A stretch of 64,000 bases of DNA from Ectobius pallidus (taxonomy: Eukaryota; Arthropoda; Insecta; Blattodea; Ectobiidae): contig CAXKWD010000009.1 of the NCBI GenBank assembly GCA_964059195.1, forward strand, positions 44,115,160 through 44,179,159, read 5' to 3'. Below are positions 33,480 through 44,832 of the stretch, one piece after another (position 1 is the first letter of the stretch; every line of letters begins with the position of its first letter). The notes below the pieces were generated by a model that had not been told where the DNA came from, did no database searches, and saw nothing but the letters and a program-made list of their open reading frames with translations. A program made the position numbers and the translations under genes.

Positions 33480-33584
33480 AAGTAACATACTACTTATTAA
33501 AAATAACAATTGTGAACATTAAACTGAGTTTAAATTAAACTCATTGAACCTTGAAGCTTTTAGTGTTAGGGGGCGACTACCATC

Positions 33585-34335
33585 TGGTTTTGTAATGAAG
33601 ATCTTCCAGTAATAAAGTGTAGGTCAGTGTCTCACATACCCATACTTACTGGCGACCATGAAAGTAATGTTCAATATAGGTCCATCTCTTTTTCAACTTA
33701 TTCTGTGTTGGTAGTGATTCCTCCTTCTGAGATTCGCTCCGTTGGAATGACGTTTAAACTACAATGTCCATGACAATTTCCACACGCTACAGAGTAATGG
33801 AGCCCTACTTTCTACATCCACATACGTTGCCACAAACTTTTGTACATAACAGAAGATCATATAAAAACGGAATCTGAGTAACTGTCAGTATCTACACCTC
33901 ACCAGAACTGTTACAAAAAATACAGCAGTAAATTTGAATACACAACAGCCTATTTAAAGCGCAACTCTACAACATTTATTTCGGGTTTATTTCCAGACCT
34001 GGCTTGGTAATTATCTGAACCCTGAGGAATGTTCCTGTACGAACAACCTAACCACGTGCTCCATATTCCCTTTTTCAATATGTTCTTCTGTTATGCACAA
34101 AAGGTTGTGGCAACGTGTGTGGATGTAGGAAATAGAGGCTTCATTACTCTCTAGCGTGTGGAAATTGTCATGGACAATCTTGTTTAAATGCCGTTCCAAC
34201 GAAGGGAATATCAGAAAGAGGAATCACCACCGGCACTGAAGAATTTGAAAAACATTACTTTTATGGTCACCAATAAGTATGTGAGAAACTAATCTACACT
34301 TTATTATTGGAAAGTGTTCATTAAAATATTAACTT
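33585..34335. mobile_element. foldback element with ~280-bp inverted arms
   Basis: 33585-33885 matches 34030-34335 as reverse complement at about 80% by eye. Both arms carry AATAAAGTGTAG, then TGTCCATGACAATTTCCACA, then CACGTTGCCACAA or similar, then CATAACAGAAGA. The middle is about 145 bp. The 62-codon frame at 34011-34199 lies inside an arm and has no known domain. No target duplication was established. Confidence 0.65.
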
Positions 34336-34364
34336 AAGATCTATTATGTAATAGGCTATTTTTA

Positions 34365-34790
34365 TAATATCATATAACATACAATGTAAATAAAATGCAT
34401 AATGTCAAGTATTGACCTATATTTTACATTTACAATGAAATCTTTTGCAATAAACTGATGCGTAACTACGTGTATAAAAATTTGCTCTTTTTCATACTAA
34501 GAACCCTTGTTTAAGGTTTGTTTGTTTAAGGTTTTATTCCTTTCAACGTAAAAAAATACATAGAAAACGATAACCCACTTGCCTAGATAGCTGAGTTCAT
34601 ATTACACCCCATTTCACTCCTTCAAGCCCCACAAAAAGTGGGAAGCGTCAACAGAAAGTCAGATACTTTTTAGATATAATTTAGAATGATATAATAAAGG
34701 TTTCTGTGAAAAAAATCTTCACTTAAATTTATTCCGAAGAAAAAACACCCTGTTTTTCGCTTAAATTACTGGACTACTAAAACCTATAAG
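34365..34790 (-). repeat. repeat family D, right copy
   Basis: Inverted counterpart of 24190-24597. The two copies face each other across the hAT remnant, the LTR element and the foldback element. This could be the two arms of one older, larger element or two independent insertions; no target duplication was found. Confidence 0.75.
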
Positions 34791-34799
34791 GAAGGCGTA

Positions 34800-37700
34800 T
34801 TTGGCTTTCAAAACCAAGAGGTGAAGAAAAATCCCTGTTTACAGTAGACGTTATAATAATTATGAGTCTTATATAATATAGGTCTGGTTTATCGGCTATG
34901 GTAAATTGGTCAACCTTAAAGTATTAATTCTGACGTGAAGATGAAACACGTTAAAACAATGAAGTTTCTTGACAAACTTAATGAGAAAATTTTTATCATA
35001 TTCTTTTTATTAGGGATCTCAAAATCGTTTAGGCTAAATGTTTCTGAAGGAAAAATATATTTTGCTAGATTTCTTAATTAAAGTGGAGTTAATCTTTGGA
35101 GTAGACCAACATTCTTAATTTTACAATGAGAGTTAATTACATTGAATTGAATGTGTGCAAGGAAATAACATAATACTTATACTGTGTACCGGGTGTTAAA
35201 AAATGCAATGCCCAAACTGACAGGTATGATGGAGATGAAATAAATATATTTTGATCAATAACTAAGTGTCGGGAAGCATATTGAGTGAGCATTGAGCAGG
35301 AGTTAGGAACAAGCGAGTAAGAAGTAGATCAATAATTTAAAACGCCGTTAAACCAAACGTCTATTTGAGGTACTTAGTATGTTGTGAAGCATACTCTTCT
35401 ACATTTAGTCAGTAAACGACGTATAGCACTAGTATCTGCGTGACGGTTGCAGTATATTTCATTTCTGCAAAAAAATAAATAAATAAATAAATAAAAAACA
35501 ATACTCGCACAATATGAGTTTCCGACACATTGTTATTTAGCAAAATCTATTTTTCTCCATCATCCCTAACACTTCGAGCATTGAATTTTTTAACTCTCTG
35601 TATAAATACTTAACTTATAGAATTTACACGAAGAAACAGTTACCTGGCACGCTTATTCTTCATTGAGATGTGGTATTCCTCCTTATGAAACTTCATAAAT
35701 TGGAGGAAAGATTCACTAGGCAGGCCTAGGCCTATAGGAGAATTGTAAAATTCTGATGGCATATAGCTACTACATGCCTCTAGTTATTCAGTCAACTTCT
35801 ACTAATATCTAAAAATTCTCATATCATAAACAGTTGGAAGGATGTTATAATTGGATAAAAACTGTCCATTTAGGCTAACAATAGCAAATGAAGAAGCAAA
35901 ATCATTTATTTTCTATATGTCACTCTGTAGAGTTCGTATCAACAGTGCCTTTTTATGAAGTCGAAATGGAAATGAAAACCTGCAATTAAAGGCTACGACA
36001 TGCGAAATCATTTCAATTTCCATCCTATAGCGCTAGCAAAAGAGGAAGAGAGACGAAAGAATAGAGTATTGATTGCACAGCGTTCCAAACGTGGCATAAT
36101 TACAATTTTCATTTCAATTTCGGTTTAATTTGCTTACATCCGATGAGACAGGAAAATTACAGAGTTAGGCATGAAACAAGAGTGGGTTTCCGGTTGTCAT
36201 GAATTTATAAGCAAGGCTTTTCAGAAATATAACACGACCGCTATCGTGTGCGAACTGGTTAATTGAAGACTCACTCTTCTATTCATACAGGAGACAGAAA
36301 GGGAAGAGTAGCCAATTTCAAAATATAAGAAAACCGTATATTACGTGTACAGTTTAAACACATGTTGTAACAAAATGATCAGAACTTAACTTCCCAATTT
36401 CTTATGCAACAACATTTATATGAAGTGCCCTTCATAAATCTGTACCTTTATAAGGGAACTGGCCAATCATATTCTTCACATCGGTGTATGACAGGCCTGC
36501 ACAACTTGTTTCACTCTTAGGGCCAAACTCAACTATTGCCACCCAACCAAGGGCCACAACACTGCGGACCTTGTAATGTTGAGTTCCACTTGCATATTTG
36601 ATACAGATAAAAACATATTACATATTTGAAACTGGAGACTTTTATAACTTTTTTTTTATCCAAACATTGTGGACAGTGGGAGTGTCTTACTAGCAATTTC
36701 CGTTAGAGTTTAAATACTCTGTATAGTTTTTAATTATAATGCAAGTTAAAATAGGCAAATATATTTCAAATAATGCCTTGTTCGAACCAGCCTACACATT
36801 TATTCTATATTATGCTCCGAATCTCTTTTTGTAGAAGCTTCTTTATTTTTCAAATAAATTTTCCTTCGCTCAATTCCCTTCCATAAAACTCAATAGTTTT
36901 GCCCCTACTTATTTTAAGCCTTCTTTAAGAGGACCGGTGATTTTCGCTCCTATTTATTTAAAACATATAAAGTTCCTTCTTTTTAAGTATTGAAAAGCAG
37001 CATAATTAAAATAAAATAGCTAGTTCAAACATATTATTCCTTTAAAATCACATGGGTTGTTTTTGAATGAAATTCTTCAACGATACGGTACTGATTGAAA
37101 TTCCTTAATGGATATAATAATTACTAATGGAGTAAAAAACATAAAAATATCTTATTATGACTTTTCTCACTACAGTAGGCCTGTATTTTTTTTTTTTTTT
37201 TTTGGAAAGCATAGGCTATGTTGTTAGATACGAGCTAAAGTTAAGGGAATTCATACGAAGTTACTAGAGGATAGGGCACTTTTGTATTGATATCAGAGAA
37301 TTCTTTATAAAATACAACGCTTTTAGTTTTATTGTGCTTTATCGCACACTTCCTTTTAAAGAAAAGCGCGTAAGAAATCTATAGATAAGCGGAGCTATAG
37401 TTGAGGCAGGAGGAAAGTGCCATATTACAATTTATCAAAATATGGATATCAGTAAACTTTTTATTTTTACTGAAAATAAAACCCCGATTCTGGATGGTAT
37501 GGTAAAAATGCGTTTGCTATTGAGGCAAGAGAGGGAGAAAGTCCCATAAATACAGGAGGGGTATCATAGTTCATGTTCGCGGGCTTGGTTCCGATACTTT
37601 ATCTTCCGATTCCAACTGGACCTGAGTATTCCAACAAATGTACACACATACAGATATCTACTTCCATTAAATAAAAAAAAGTATGGAAAGACTATGAAAT

Positions 37701-38985
37701 GGCATGGAATGTATCCAAAAAATTACTGCAATGGGGGAGGGATAGGGAGAATTTTGAACGCTATTCTTTTTCTATCTTTTGAGGAGTGTAATAGTGAGTA
37801 AAGCGAAGTGAATATCGTGTGAGCCATGCATCACAGATACAGAATATCGGTTTGTTATATTTCATTTTTATGTTGACAAAAACACTTTCCATGTTGCGCA
37901 GTGTTATCTTGCCCTGCAATGAAGCTTGTCAAGTACAAACCCTCCTACTTGGGTGAAAGACAGCAACATCTACCGCCCCATTTATGAAGGGGATTCGTTA
38001 CGAGTTATTTTGCATTTAATACCTGTATGTTGTAACACTTGTCCGTATTGCGAAATTTTCTTTAATTTTACCGCGAATCGTATTTAAAATCATTATTAAT
38101 AGCTATCTTGCGGACAGTTGATTAGGCTATACCGTTTCCAAGATGATCACCGGGATAGGCTTGGTCGAGAACAAGGGGGATCGCTTCCTTCGTATAGACA
38201 ATAATCGTGTTAAATGAAGCATATGAGAGGTTCGGATTCTAATTAAAAATCGGATTCTACTTTGGTCCTGGCTGTCACTAACATTTTACTTTGTTCATCA
38301 AGTTGTAAATCAGTAAGTAGCCTAGTTGTTATAAGAAGTCAGTTAATCTATGCTATAGTAGACTACATAACTTTCCTGAGGAATAGTTATTTTTAGATAG
38401 GCCTAGATTGAATTAAATCTAGAATTTCTAATACAAGGCACACGCCTTTTTAAATTTCTCGCGGAATTAGCAAAACCATCATACATGGTGGTTCAAAAGC
38501 TTTTTCAAATCCATTCCTTATGTTGGCAGCCGTGCCCCAGAAAATAAATAACCTCTGTCTGCGCATGTGCATGTGTATAAACGGCAGTAGATGGCAGGGC
38601 AGATAAGACTCCAGCATAGTTCACGGAACGAATTCACAGAATAAATCCATTATTAATTATTATTATTATTATTTTACAAAATATTAACGGCTACACATGG
38701 TAAAATGATTTTATTTTGCTCGTAGAATTGTTACACTCACCCTTACGGGCTAGGTTCACAAACATACGTATTCGCAAAATAAATATATCTTTTACCACTT
38801 GTATCATTCATGGCTATTAATCAAGAATTTTATCATATTATTTATCCGAGGATTTAATGAACTTATGTAGGCCTACTAGAACATTTTCCGGGACTGTAAT
38901 AATCATTTTACAAGAGAAAAGTTGAGTAATAATTCATTCCATAAAAATGTATTACTATTACGATGTGTTTCTAAATTATTTGTAA
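34800..38985. other. anonymous sequence
   Basis: More than 4 kb without a supported gene. Noted: an (AAAT)n tract at 35471-35495; 'acaggcctgcacaac' near 36490, which resembles a hAT terminus without a partner; a T run at 37182-37203; an ATT tract near 38653. Confidence 0.4.
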
Positions 38986-38994
38986 ATAGGCCTA

Positions 38995-39420
38995 CGTTTA
39001 TATAGTTATGTTGTGGCCGTAGTTTCTTCACATTGCATCCGTCTTTTCGTTACTTTCTCTACGATAGTGTTTCTTCATCGACTGCCTTGGTGGAAACTCG
39101 AACTTCATACGCAGAGTGTCGATAATGTAACATTCCTCCGTCTTTTGGCTTATCTCATTACTTACCTTACATGTGCGCCATCACAACAAATCCTGTAACA
39201 GTTAATGTATCTATAATTGCAGACATGGACTATGCTCATTTTGTCAAGTAAAACTTCACAATTTCAAACTTACATGTCTTAACTTCCTCTATACTTCTTA
39301 TTATTGGATAAGTATGCAGCAAGTATGAGGCAAAATTTTTCGATTTCCTTGATGTGAATATGTGCGCATGCGCTCAAATCATTTTATGTATCAATCGCCA
39401 CCGAGATTAAAATTTTACTT
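38995..39420 (+). repeat. dispersed repeat family C, copy 2
   Basis: Aligns with copies at 8690 and 46755: 'tggtggaaactcgaa', 'cctccgtctttt', 'attgcagacatgg', 'acatgtcttaactt', 'gtgcgcatgcgct' and 'atcaatcgccaccgagatt'. The 61-codon frame at 39013-39198 lies wholly within the repeat and is not a gene. Confidence 0.65.
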
Positions 39421-39839
39421 TCTTAAAAGGTTGATACTCCTGTAACTTGTAATAGCTGTTTTAAGTGATTAATGATTTTCACGTAACATGTTTTTATTAT
39501 CTGTTAAATTGCTGTCATAGACAAAATAGTTTGCAATACACATGCGTTAAGTGCGTAGAAGAAACCCGGAAACTTAAAATGACTCGCCTTCGACTTATCT
39601 TTTCGAACTCTTCCTTCTTGAAATTTGTTTAGCAATAGACCATTGTCGTGCTGGATACCACGTGTCTTCTATATTTCAATTTAATTTAGTTTTTAACTTT
39701 CTCCCTGCTAACCGACGTATTAATTTCTCACCTGAAAAATTATGTAGAAACAGAGATCTAAGGACAGTGGAGCACTGATTTATGCAAAAAGGATTTTTAT
39801 CTACAAGTTTAGGATTTATAAAACACTGTAGGCTTTCAC

Positions 39840-40010
39840 GGCCGGAGTCAATATTAAGAACATTGTCCGGGCTTGTAGGCCGTGATCCAGTTGACATTTG
39901 GGGGCCAAACGTTTCGTCCGCAACTGCGGCGGACATCCTCAGTGGCGGTGGAGTCTCGGGAGAAGCGTTCTGGTCGGCGGTTGGCTGGATTAGGATCGTC
40001 ATTTATGGAA
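39840..40010 (-). repeat. repeat segment with hammerhead-ribozyme-like motif
   Basis: On the minus strand: CTGAGGA (39942-39936), an extra T, a 6-bp stem GTCCGC/GCGGAC (39934-39929, 39921-39916) with a 7-nt loop, GAA (39915-39913), an 8-bp stem ACGTTTGG/CCAAATGT (39912-39905, 39901-39894) with loop CCC, then C39893, giving a GUC cleavage triplet. This is the hammerhead core with stems II and III. Stem I does not pair here (GCCA against AACTGG), so the copy is probably inactive. The GC-rich segment, with reading frames on both strands, looks like a dispersed repeat. Confidence 0.6.
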
Positions 40011-40370
40011 ACCAACAATTTTTTTGGAATTTGCCTAATTGATTTCAACCTTAGAGCCCAATGATGATTTCACTGATTAATTAATTAATTTGTTTATTTT
40101 AAAATTACATGAATACATAGATAATGTAACTTATAAGGTCCTGAAACCTCGAATGAGCAGGAGCTCGTGCTCGGGGGCAATTTTATGCCAGTTACTTTTA
40201 TTTGTACTTTTACTTAGTTACTTTTATATTAGTATAAATAAATTCAGCTTTGAAATTGAAAGGGTTAGTTTGTTAAGTAGTAAGGTTTTTTCTCTTGTCA
40301 TGACACACAATAAGCATAATGGGCATGGTTTCAGGTTTGAAGCTCGAAGAATATATATATAGCGTATATA

Positions 40371-40415
40371 AATAGCGTAGTCTTTAATAATAATAAGTAA
40401 ATGGCACAACATGTG

Positions 40416-40451
<36 letters not shown>
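40371..40451 (+). repeat. short duplicated sequence plus (TA)n
   Basis: 40371-40419 (AATAGCGTAGTCTTTAATAA...GGCACAACATGTGTCAT) recurs at 48849-48894 almost exactly, with one fewer AAT unit. Here it runs directly into a TA dinucleotide repeat to 40450. Confidence 0.85.
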
Positions 40452-40453
<2 letters not shown>

Positions 40454-40454
40454 C

Positions 40455-41515
40455 GTATATGTATGCTTAGATGATTTGCTTTCCTAACAACAGTGTTTGT
40501 GATTCATAATTTGATCCTTATTAACGAGAATTAGACTTCCAAGAATATTGCATTTCATAGTCGCTTACAGGAAGAACCTAGATATCTAATTAATGAATGG
40601 ATACAAGCTAAACTACGGTTACTGTTTATCTGTACTAGGATATCCTTTGAACCACGTTTGCTGAGCAGCGATCAATAGTGGCATACTTTGTATCGTACTA
40701 TACAGAGCGATGATGTTTCATACCCAGCGGAGAGATTATGAGAAAGGGGATCCCCTTAATTACATTATGCCGTCATATTTCTCCCTCCCCCTAAAATAGT
40801 CCCCAGTTATATGCTAGAAGCGAAAGAATAACCGAATGTGACCTTTACCCCTTGTCTAGCCTTACTGCCCGCTAGGGGCTTTCAAACCACTTATTCACGT
40901 ACAGTAACTAACAATATTGAACAAGTAACTTTATATCATAGTTAGAATGTTAAAGTACAGCACACTGCAGTGCAGTGGAGTAGTAGCCTAATGCAATACT
41001 AATATTACAATCATACAGTGTATGTAATAGAACATCAATGTAGTCATTAATATTTGTACCAGGGGTGGCCAACATTCTGACTTTTGGGAGCAATCTAAGG
41101 GACGAACTTTGAAAAGAGTCGCCCTTAGTTTTGGGTTATAAAACACGCAAGTAAAACTTATATTAGAACCTAATAGTGTTTTAACTGACAAACACAAGGG
41201 TTGTAGACCATTATACTATCAGCAATAAAATAATATAAAGTCAAACAGTACAAGAATGAAAAACATCTGCTGCTGTAATAATAATGCGAATGATTTGAAC
41301 TTCACTTAAAGTGTTTATATGTATAAGTTATTGCAGATAACCCAAACCACAAATTTTTAAGTGCCAGAATAGCACTCCTAAGATTACATGACGGTAAATC
41401 GTATTAAAAACCGATTGCACCAGTAGCAACGGATTTTGAGAGATCTACAAGTTTGGTCATTTTGCCGTAGTTCCTGGTTCTAAATCTCGGCTATAGCATT
41501 AAATTTTTCAGACTG
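40455..41515. other. anonymous sequence
   Basis: No supported gene. CAGGGGTGGCCAAC near 41060 resembles a hAT terminus; no matching partner was seen. Confidence 0.4.
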
Positions 41516-41519
41516 ACTC

Positions 41520-41670
41520 TACTTTTCCACCAAATACGCTTTATCAAATTTTCATAACTTAGTATACATACTTATTACATCCATAGGAAAGGCCCTGTTG
41601 ATTTTGGACCAAATCGGTTGATCGGTACTGGAGTAACGACCAATTAATGGTCACATGATTTTTAAATAGC
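41520..41670 (+). repeat. dispersed repeat family A, copy 3
   Basis: Reads 'aaatacgctttatcaaattttcata', 'gtatacatacttatta', 'gttgattttggaccaaatcggttg' and 'tactggagtaac', closely matching the plus-strand copy at 57590-57710. The upstream GTCT run is missing. Confidence 0.7.
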
Positions 41671-41674
41671 AAAT

Positions 41675-42340
41675 TTGCATCAATCAGAAGAACTAAATAT
41701 GCTGTTGGGAACTGAAGACAGGTGACTGTGTATTTGCATGCCTTCAGATGTCTTTTGCAAAACTCAAATGATATTGTTAACGTGAGGAATGTGTTGTAAA
41801 TTGGTTCTGTTAATATTCTAGTTATCCCATTTACTCTTCACATATGCTGATCAACCTTTCTCAAGAAACTGTGGTCTAAAACTCAATAGCTTCTGAAATA
41901 TAGCCTATTAACTCCATCTAGCACGTTGATTTATCAGAACACCTGATTTTATTCTATACTTCTTCGAGTGTTGGATTTATTTGCATTTGAAATCTGGTTG
42001 GTGACTAGTTAAGGCAGTTCCTACAATTTCTCTTAAATGTTAATCACTTAAAACAGCTCGTTGAATATAAGTGTTCCATACAGTGACTCACAAGAATAGA
42101 ATACTTGCCTCAAAAATGGAGTCTTTTGGCACATTCCATTATTCTTGGATTCTTATGTTCGGGAGTTTATTTCCAATATCGAATGGTAGAGTCGCGAAGT
42201 TTTATTTTATTTTATTTTATTTTTATTTTTCCTTCATCCTCTTGAATCTTCAGTTGGTCCAATCTACAGCTGCCAATCACCCATAGTTAGTCTCAAAAAG
42301 GGCCAACCGTTCTTCATTACTGTACGTCAACAAGAAATGG
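41675..42340. other. anonymous sequence
   Basis: No gene recognised; a (TTTTA)n run lies at 42201-42226. Confidence 0.4.
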
Positions 42341-43501
42341 TTTTACCCATTTTACTTTCTCGCATATACGTAGTATAGAGAAAGTATTGTGATCGTGACA
42401 AAAAATCGAATTCGGGATAACACCGGGAAAGCATGTTTCACGATGCCTAGAAACCGAAAAAGGTGTTTTTGGAATGACGTCTGTCCGTCTGTCTGTCTGT
42501 CCGTCTGTCCATCTGTCCGTCCGTCTGTGGACAAGCACAGCGGATAAACGGTCCAATGTATTTACTTCATTTTTTGAATCAAGTACTTTTTCGAAATTTT
42601 ATTGAACCGCCCAGAATTTGAGTTTTATAACTGAAATATTAAGGGGACTTTTCATGAAAACTTTTTAAAAAAAATTGGTTCTAACGATTTGAATAAAAAT
42701 TTAAAATTGGAAACTCTTATATCGATACCTCAGAATTAGACTGTTACAACTCAAAATCAGTAAATTTTCAGGAGAGAGAAAAAACAAAATCCTTGTTTCT
42801 TTAACATCTTCTCGTTGGTCACAAGGAGCTGCTATGAACTTGTTATTTTGGGATTTATTTCATCTCATAGGCCTCTTTCAATAACGCTAAGACATAAAAT
42901 CCAGAACTTGATTGGTTAGAAAAAAATAACAAATTTCTGAGTTGTAACAGTGTTCCACTGAATCAAAGGCAAAAAAACTTCTAGTTGTGACAGTTTTTTC
43001 AGAGTTGTAACACTTTAATGTCAAGTAGAAGCTTTCTTATTCTGACTTATAACTATTTAACTAATCATATTTTTAGTCTTTCTCCATTTATTCTATGGGA
43101 AGTGATAGGAATTGAAAGAAATAAATCAGAATGTATAACGTGTGAAGTTCTCTGTTTTACTTGTTGCTCGAGTATTCTACAATGCTTGTAAGTTATTATT
43201 AATATATTCTTAAATAAGTTAAATTTATATAAATAATAAAATGTCTAGAACGACATTGCATTTGCTAAATTTTAACTTCAATAGATACTTTCTTGACTTA
43301 ATATCATTCAGACATCATTCATCGCCAGAGGAACAACTGTCGTGCTATCTTGCTTCAGACGAACACTTCATATTATTGTAGAAGTCCCAGTATACACTAG
43401 GAATGACGTAGTCATGGCAAAGGCACAATAAATCTACTTTCTTGTTGGCGTCGATTTGTGGAAATTCAAAATATGCTGGTACAAGAGAGAGAATCGGCTA
43501 T

Positions 43502-44832
43502 CTAATTCTTATATGAAGTGCCTTGAATTCTTCCTATGCAGTATAACTGTTTTTTTTTACAAAAATGTGAATGGTTGATTTTTAGAAAATGGAGAACTTT
43601 TAAGTTCATCCAAACTACAGTCTGCCCTTCCTCATATTTTTTGTAGTTTCGCCCCGTACATTCTGACAGTGCTTTGAAGTTGTGTATGTCTTTGGTGTCC
43701 ATCTCAATGACAGAATATGACTTTCCATTTTTCTTTGCCATTCTGATAAGCGTAATCCAATGGTGAGGATGTGCAATTGGTGTATCTGTTTTTCTGTTTG
43801 CTTTCAATACTCTCTTTTTCTATGGAAATTGTAGCATGCACGGAGTCATTTTCGTTGTGTGAATGCCCAATGACAAAATATTTCACAATCATAGTGTTGA
43901 TGCCTTCTATCTATCTGACTGCATATAGAAAAGAGGGATGTTAGATGTCTGTTTTTATTCTGACTGATACAATTATTGGCAACTCCAGCATCTCTCACTT
44001 CTTCTAAAACTTTTAGAAGGAAATAGGCAATTTCATTGGCTCCCCGTTTAGCTATCCTTCGTGCCAGAAGAAAAATGTGACTTCAGTGCTCACTAAGTCG
44101 AAGACTGTGAAATTATAACAGGAGAGCTTCCGTTTATAATACAAAACAGACACTTTACTGCATGGTGTTGGAAGAACTGCTTGTAAGTCAAATGCAAAAA
44201 CACCACTTTTTCCATCACTTCTTTTACATGCCTCAATATCTGAAGTTTTCTCTTCTGTACATTTTTCTTTTTCTAATATGATTGTGTCTTTTGTACTTAT
44301 CTTGAATCTCGCTTCTTTCTTCAGAAGTTCTTAGTTTGTAATTTGAACAAAAATTGCATTGATCTTTTTTTGGAAAGAAAAAATTAAAATTAAAATTGAA
44401 AATATGTGAATAAAAAGATGGGTGTAAAGAATTGGAAAAGACAGGCTCAGGAAAGAGATGCATGGAAGAAGATTGTGAAGGAGGCCAAAGCACGTCAAGG
44501 GCTGTAGAGCCGAGAAAGAAGAAGAAGTGAAGCTTTGCAGCAGACTTTCCTTCAGCTATGCATTTCTCTTTGCACATTTGGTACAGTTTAGTTATATTTA
44601 GATCACCTTCTAAGCACTCTTTCTTAAACCTAGATCTACAGTAATGTGATTCTACCCTGGGGAAAGAATCTATGAGAGCTATAATGTCATCTGTCATATT
44701 ATGCTGAGGTATTTTATGGTTCTTCTTGTGTTTCCCTCGTCTGTCTTCAACTATTGTCCCTTCATTAGTAATTTTGTCCCATGTTGTGCTCACATAACGA
44801 CTACTAACACAAGTGTTGTAAACTCGTACCAT
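43502..44832 (-). pseudogene. decayed transposase-like gene of the 2.93-kb element
   Basis: N-terminal frame 44832-44233 reads RGKHKKNHKI, then SFPRVESHYCRSRFKKECLE, then KKDQCNFCSNYKLRT with a CxxC. After frame breaks, around 44220-44100, it can be read through DLQAVLPTP and YYKRKLSCYNF-like words. Then come GHSHNENDSVHATI (43892-43704 frame) and LIRMAKKNGKSYSVIEMDTK (43807-43502 frame). From memory this order is typical of an abundant insect 'uncharacterised protein' family of transposon origin (ESHY ... CxxC ... DLQ ... GHTQ-E-DS-HA). At least three frame breaks and a LINE insertion make it a pseudogene. Which residues are catalytic is not established. Confidence 0.7.
44425..44530 (+). mobile_element. 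LINE 3'-end insertion
   Basis: The plus strand reads QAQERDAWKKIVKEAKARQGL followed by a stop and a GAAGAA-rich tail. This is the usual last block of an insect non-LTR retrotransposon ORF2. It interrupts the minus-strand gene between its AKLH and FFPKKDQC segments, which are adjacent in family members that I recall. It is a severely 5'-truncated insertion nested inside the transposon. Confidence 0.65.

Larger units (their letters stand above)
25107..33483 (-). mobile_element. full-length Ty3/Gypsy-type LTR retrotransposon
   Basis: The element proper is 25111-33479 (8,369 bp), with the 4-bp duplication AAGT at 25107-25110 and 33480-33483. Order on the minus strand: 5' LTR, primer-binding site, gag, frameshift signal, pol (PR-RT-RNaseH-INT), 3' non-coding region, 3' LTR. 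Integrase last, a 4-bp target duplication and a GPY/F-like C-terminus indicate Ty3/Gypsy. No env frame exists between pol and the 3' LTR. Both frames are open and the LTRs look identical, so insertion was recent and the copy may be competent. Confidence 0.97.

Noticed and set aside
36488..36505. hAT-like end ACAGGCCTGCACAAC
   Set aside because: No inverted partner or 8-bp duplication found. The similar single ends near 6154 and 41060 were rejected for the same reason.
39013..39198. 61-codon frame
   Set aside because: It lies inside dispersed repeat family C and is not conserved in the other copies.
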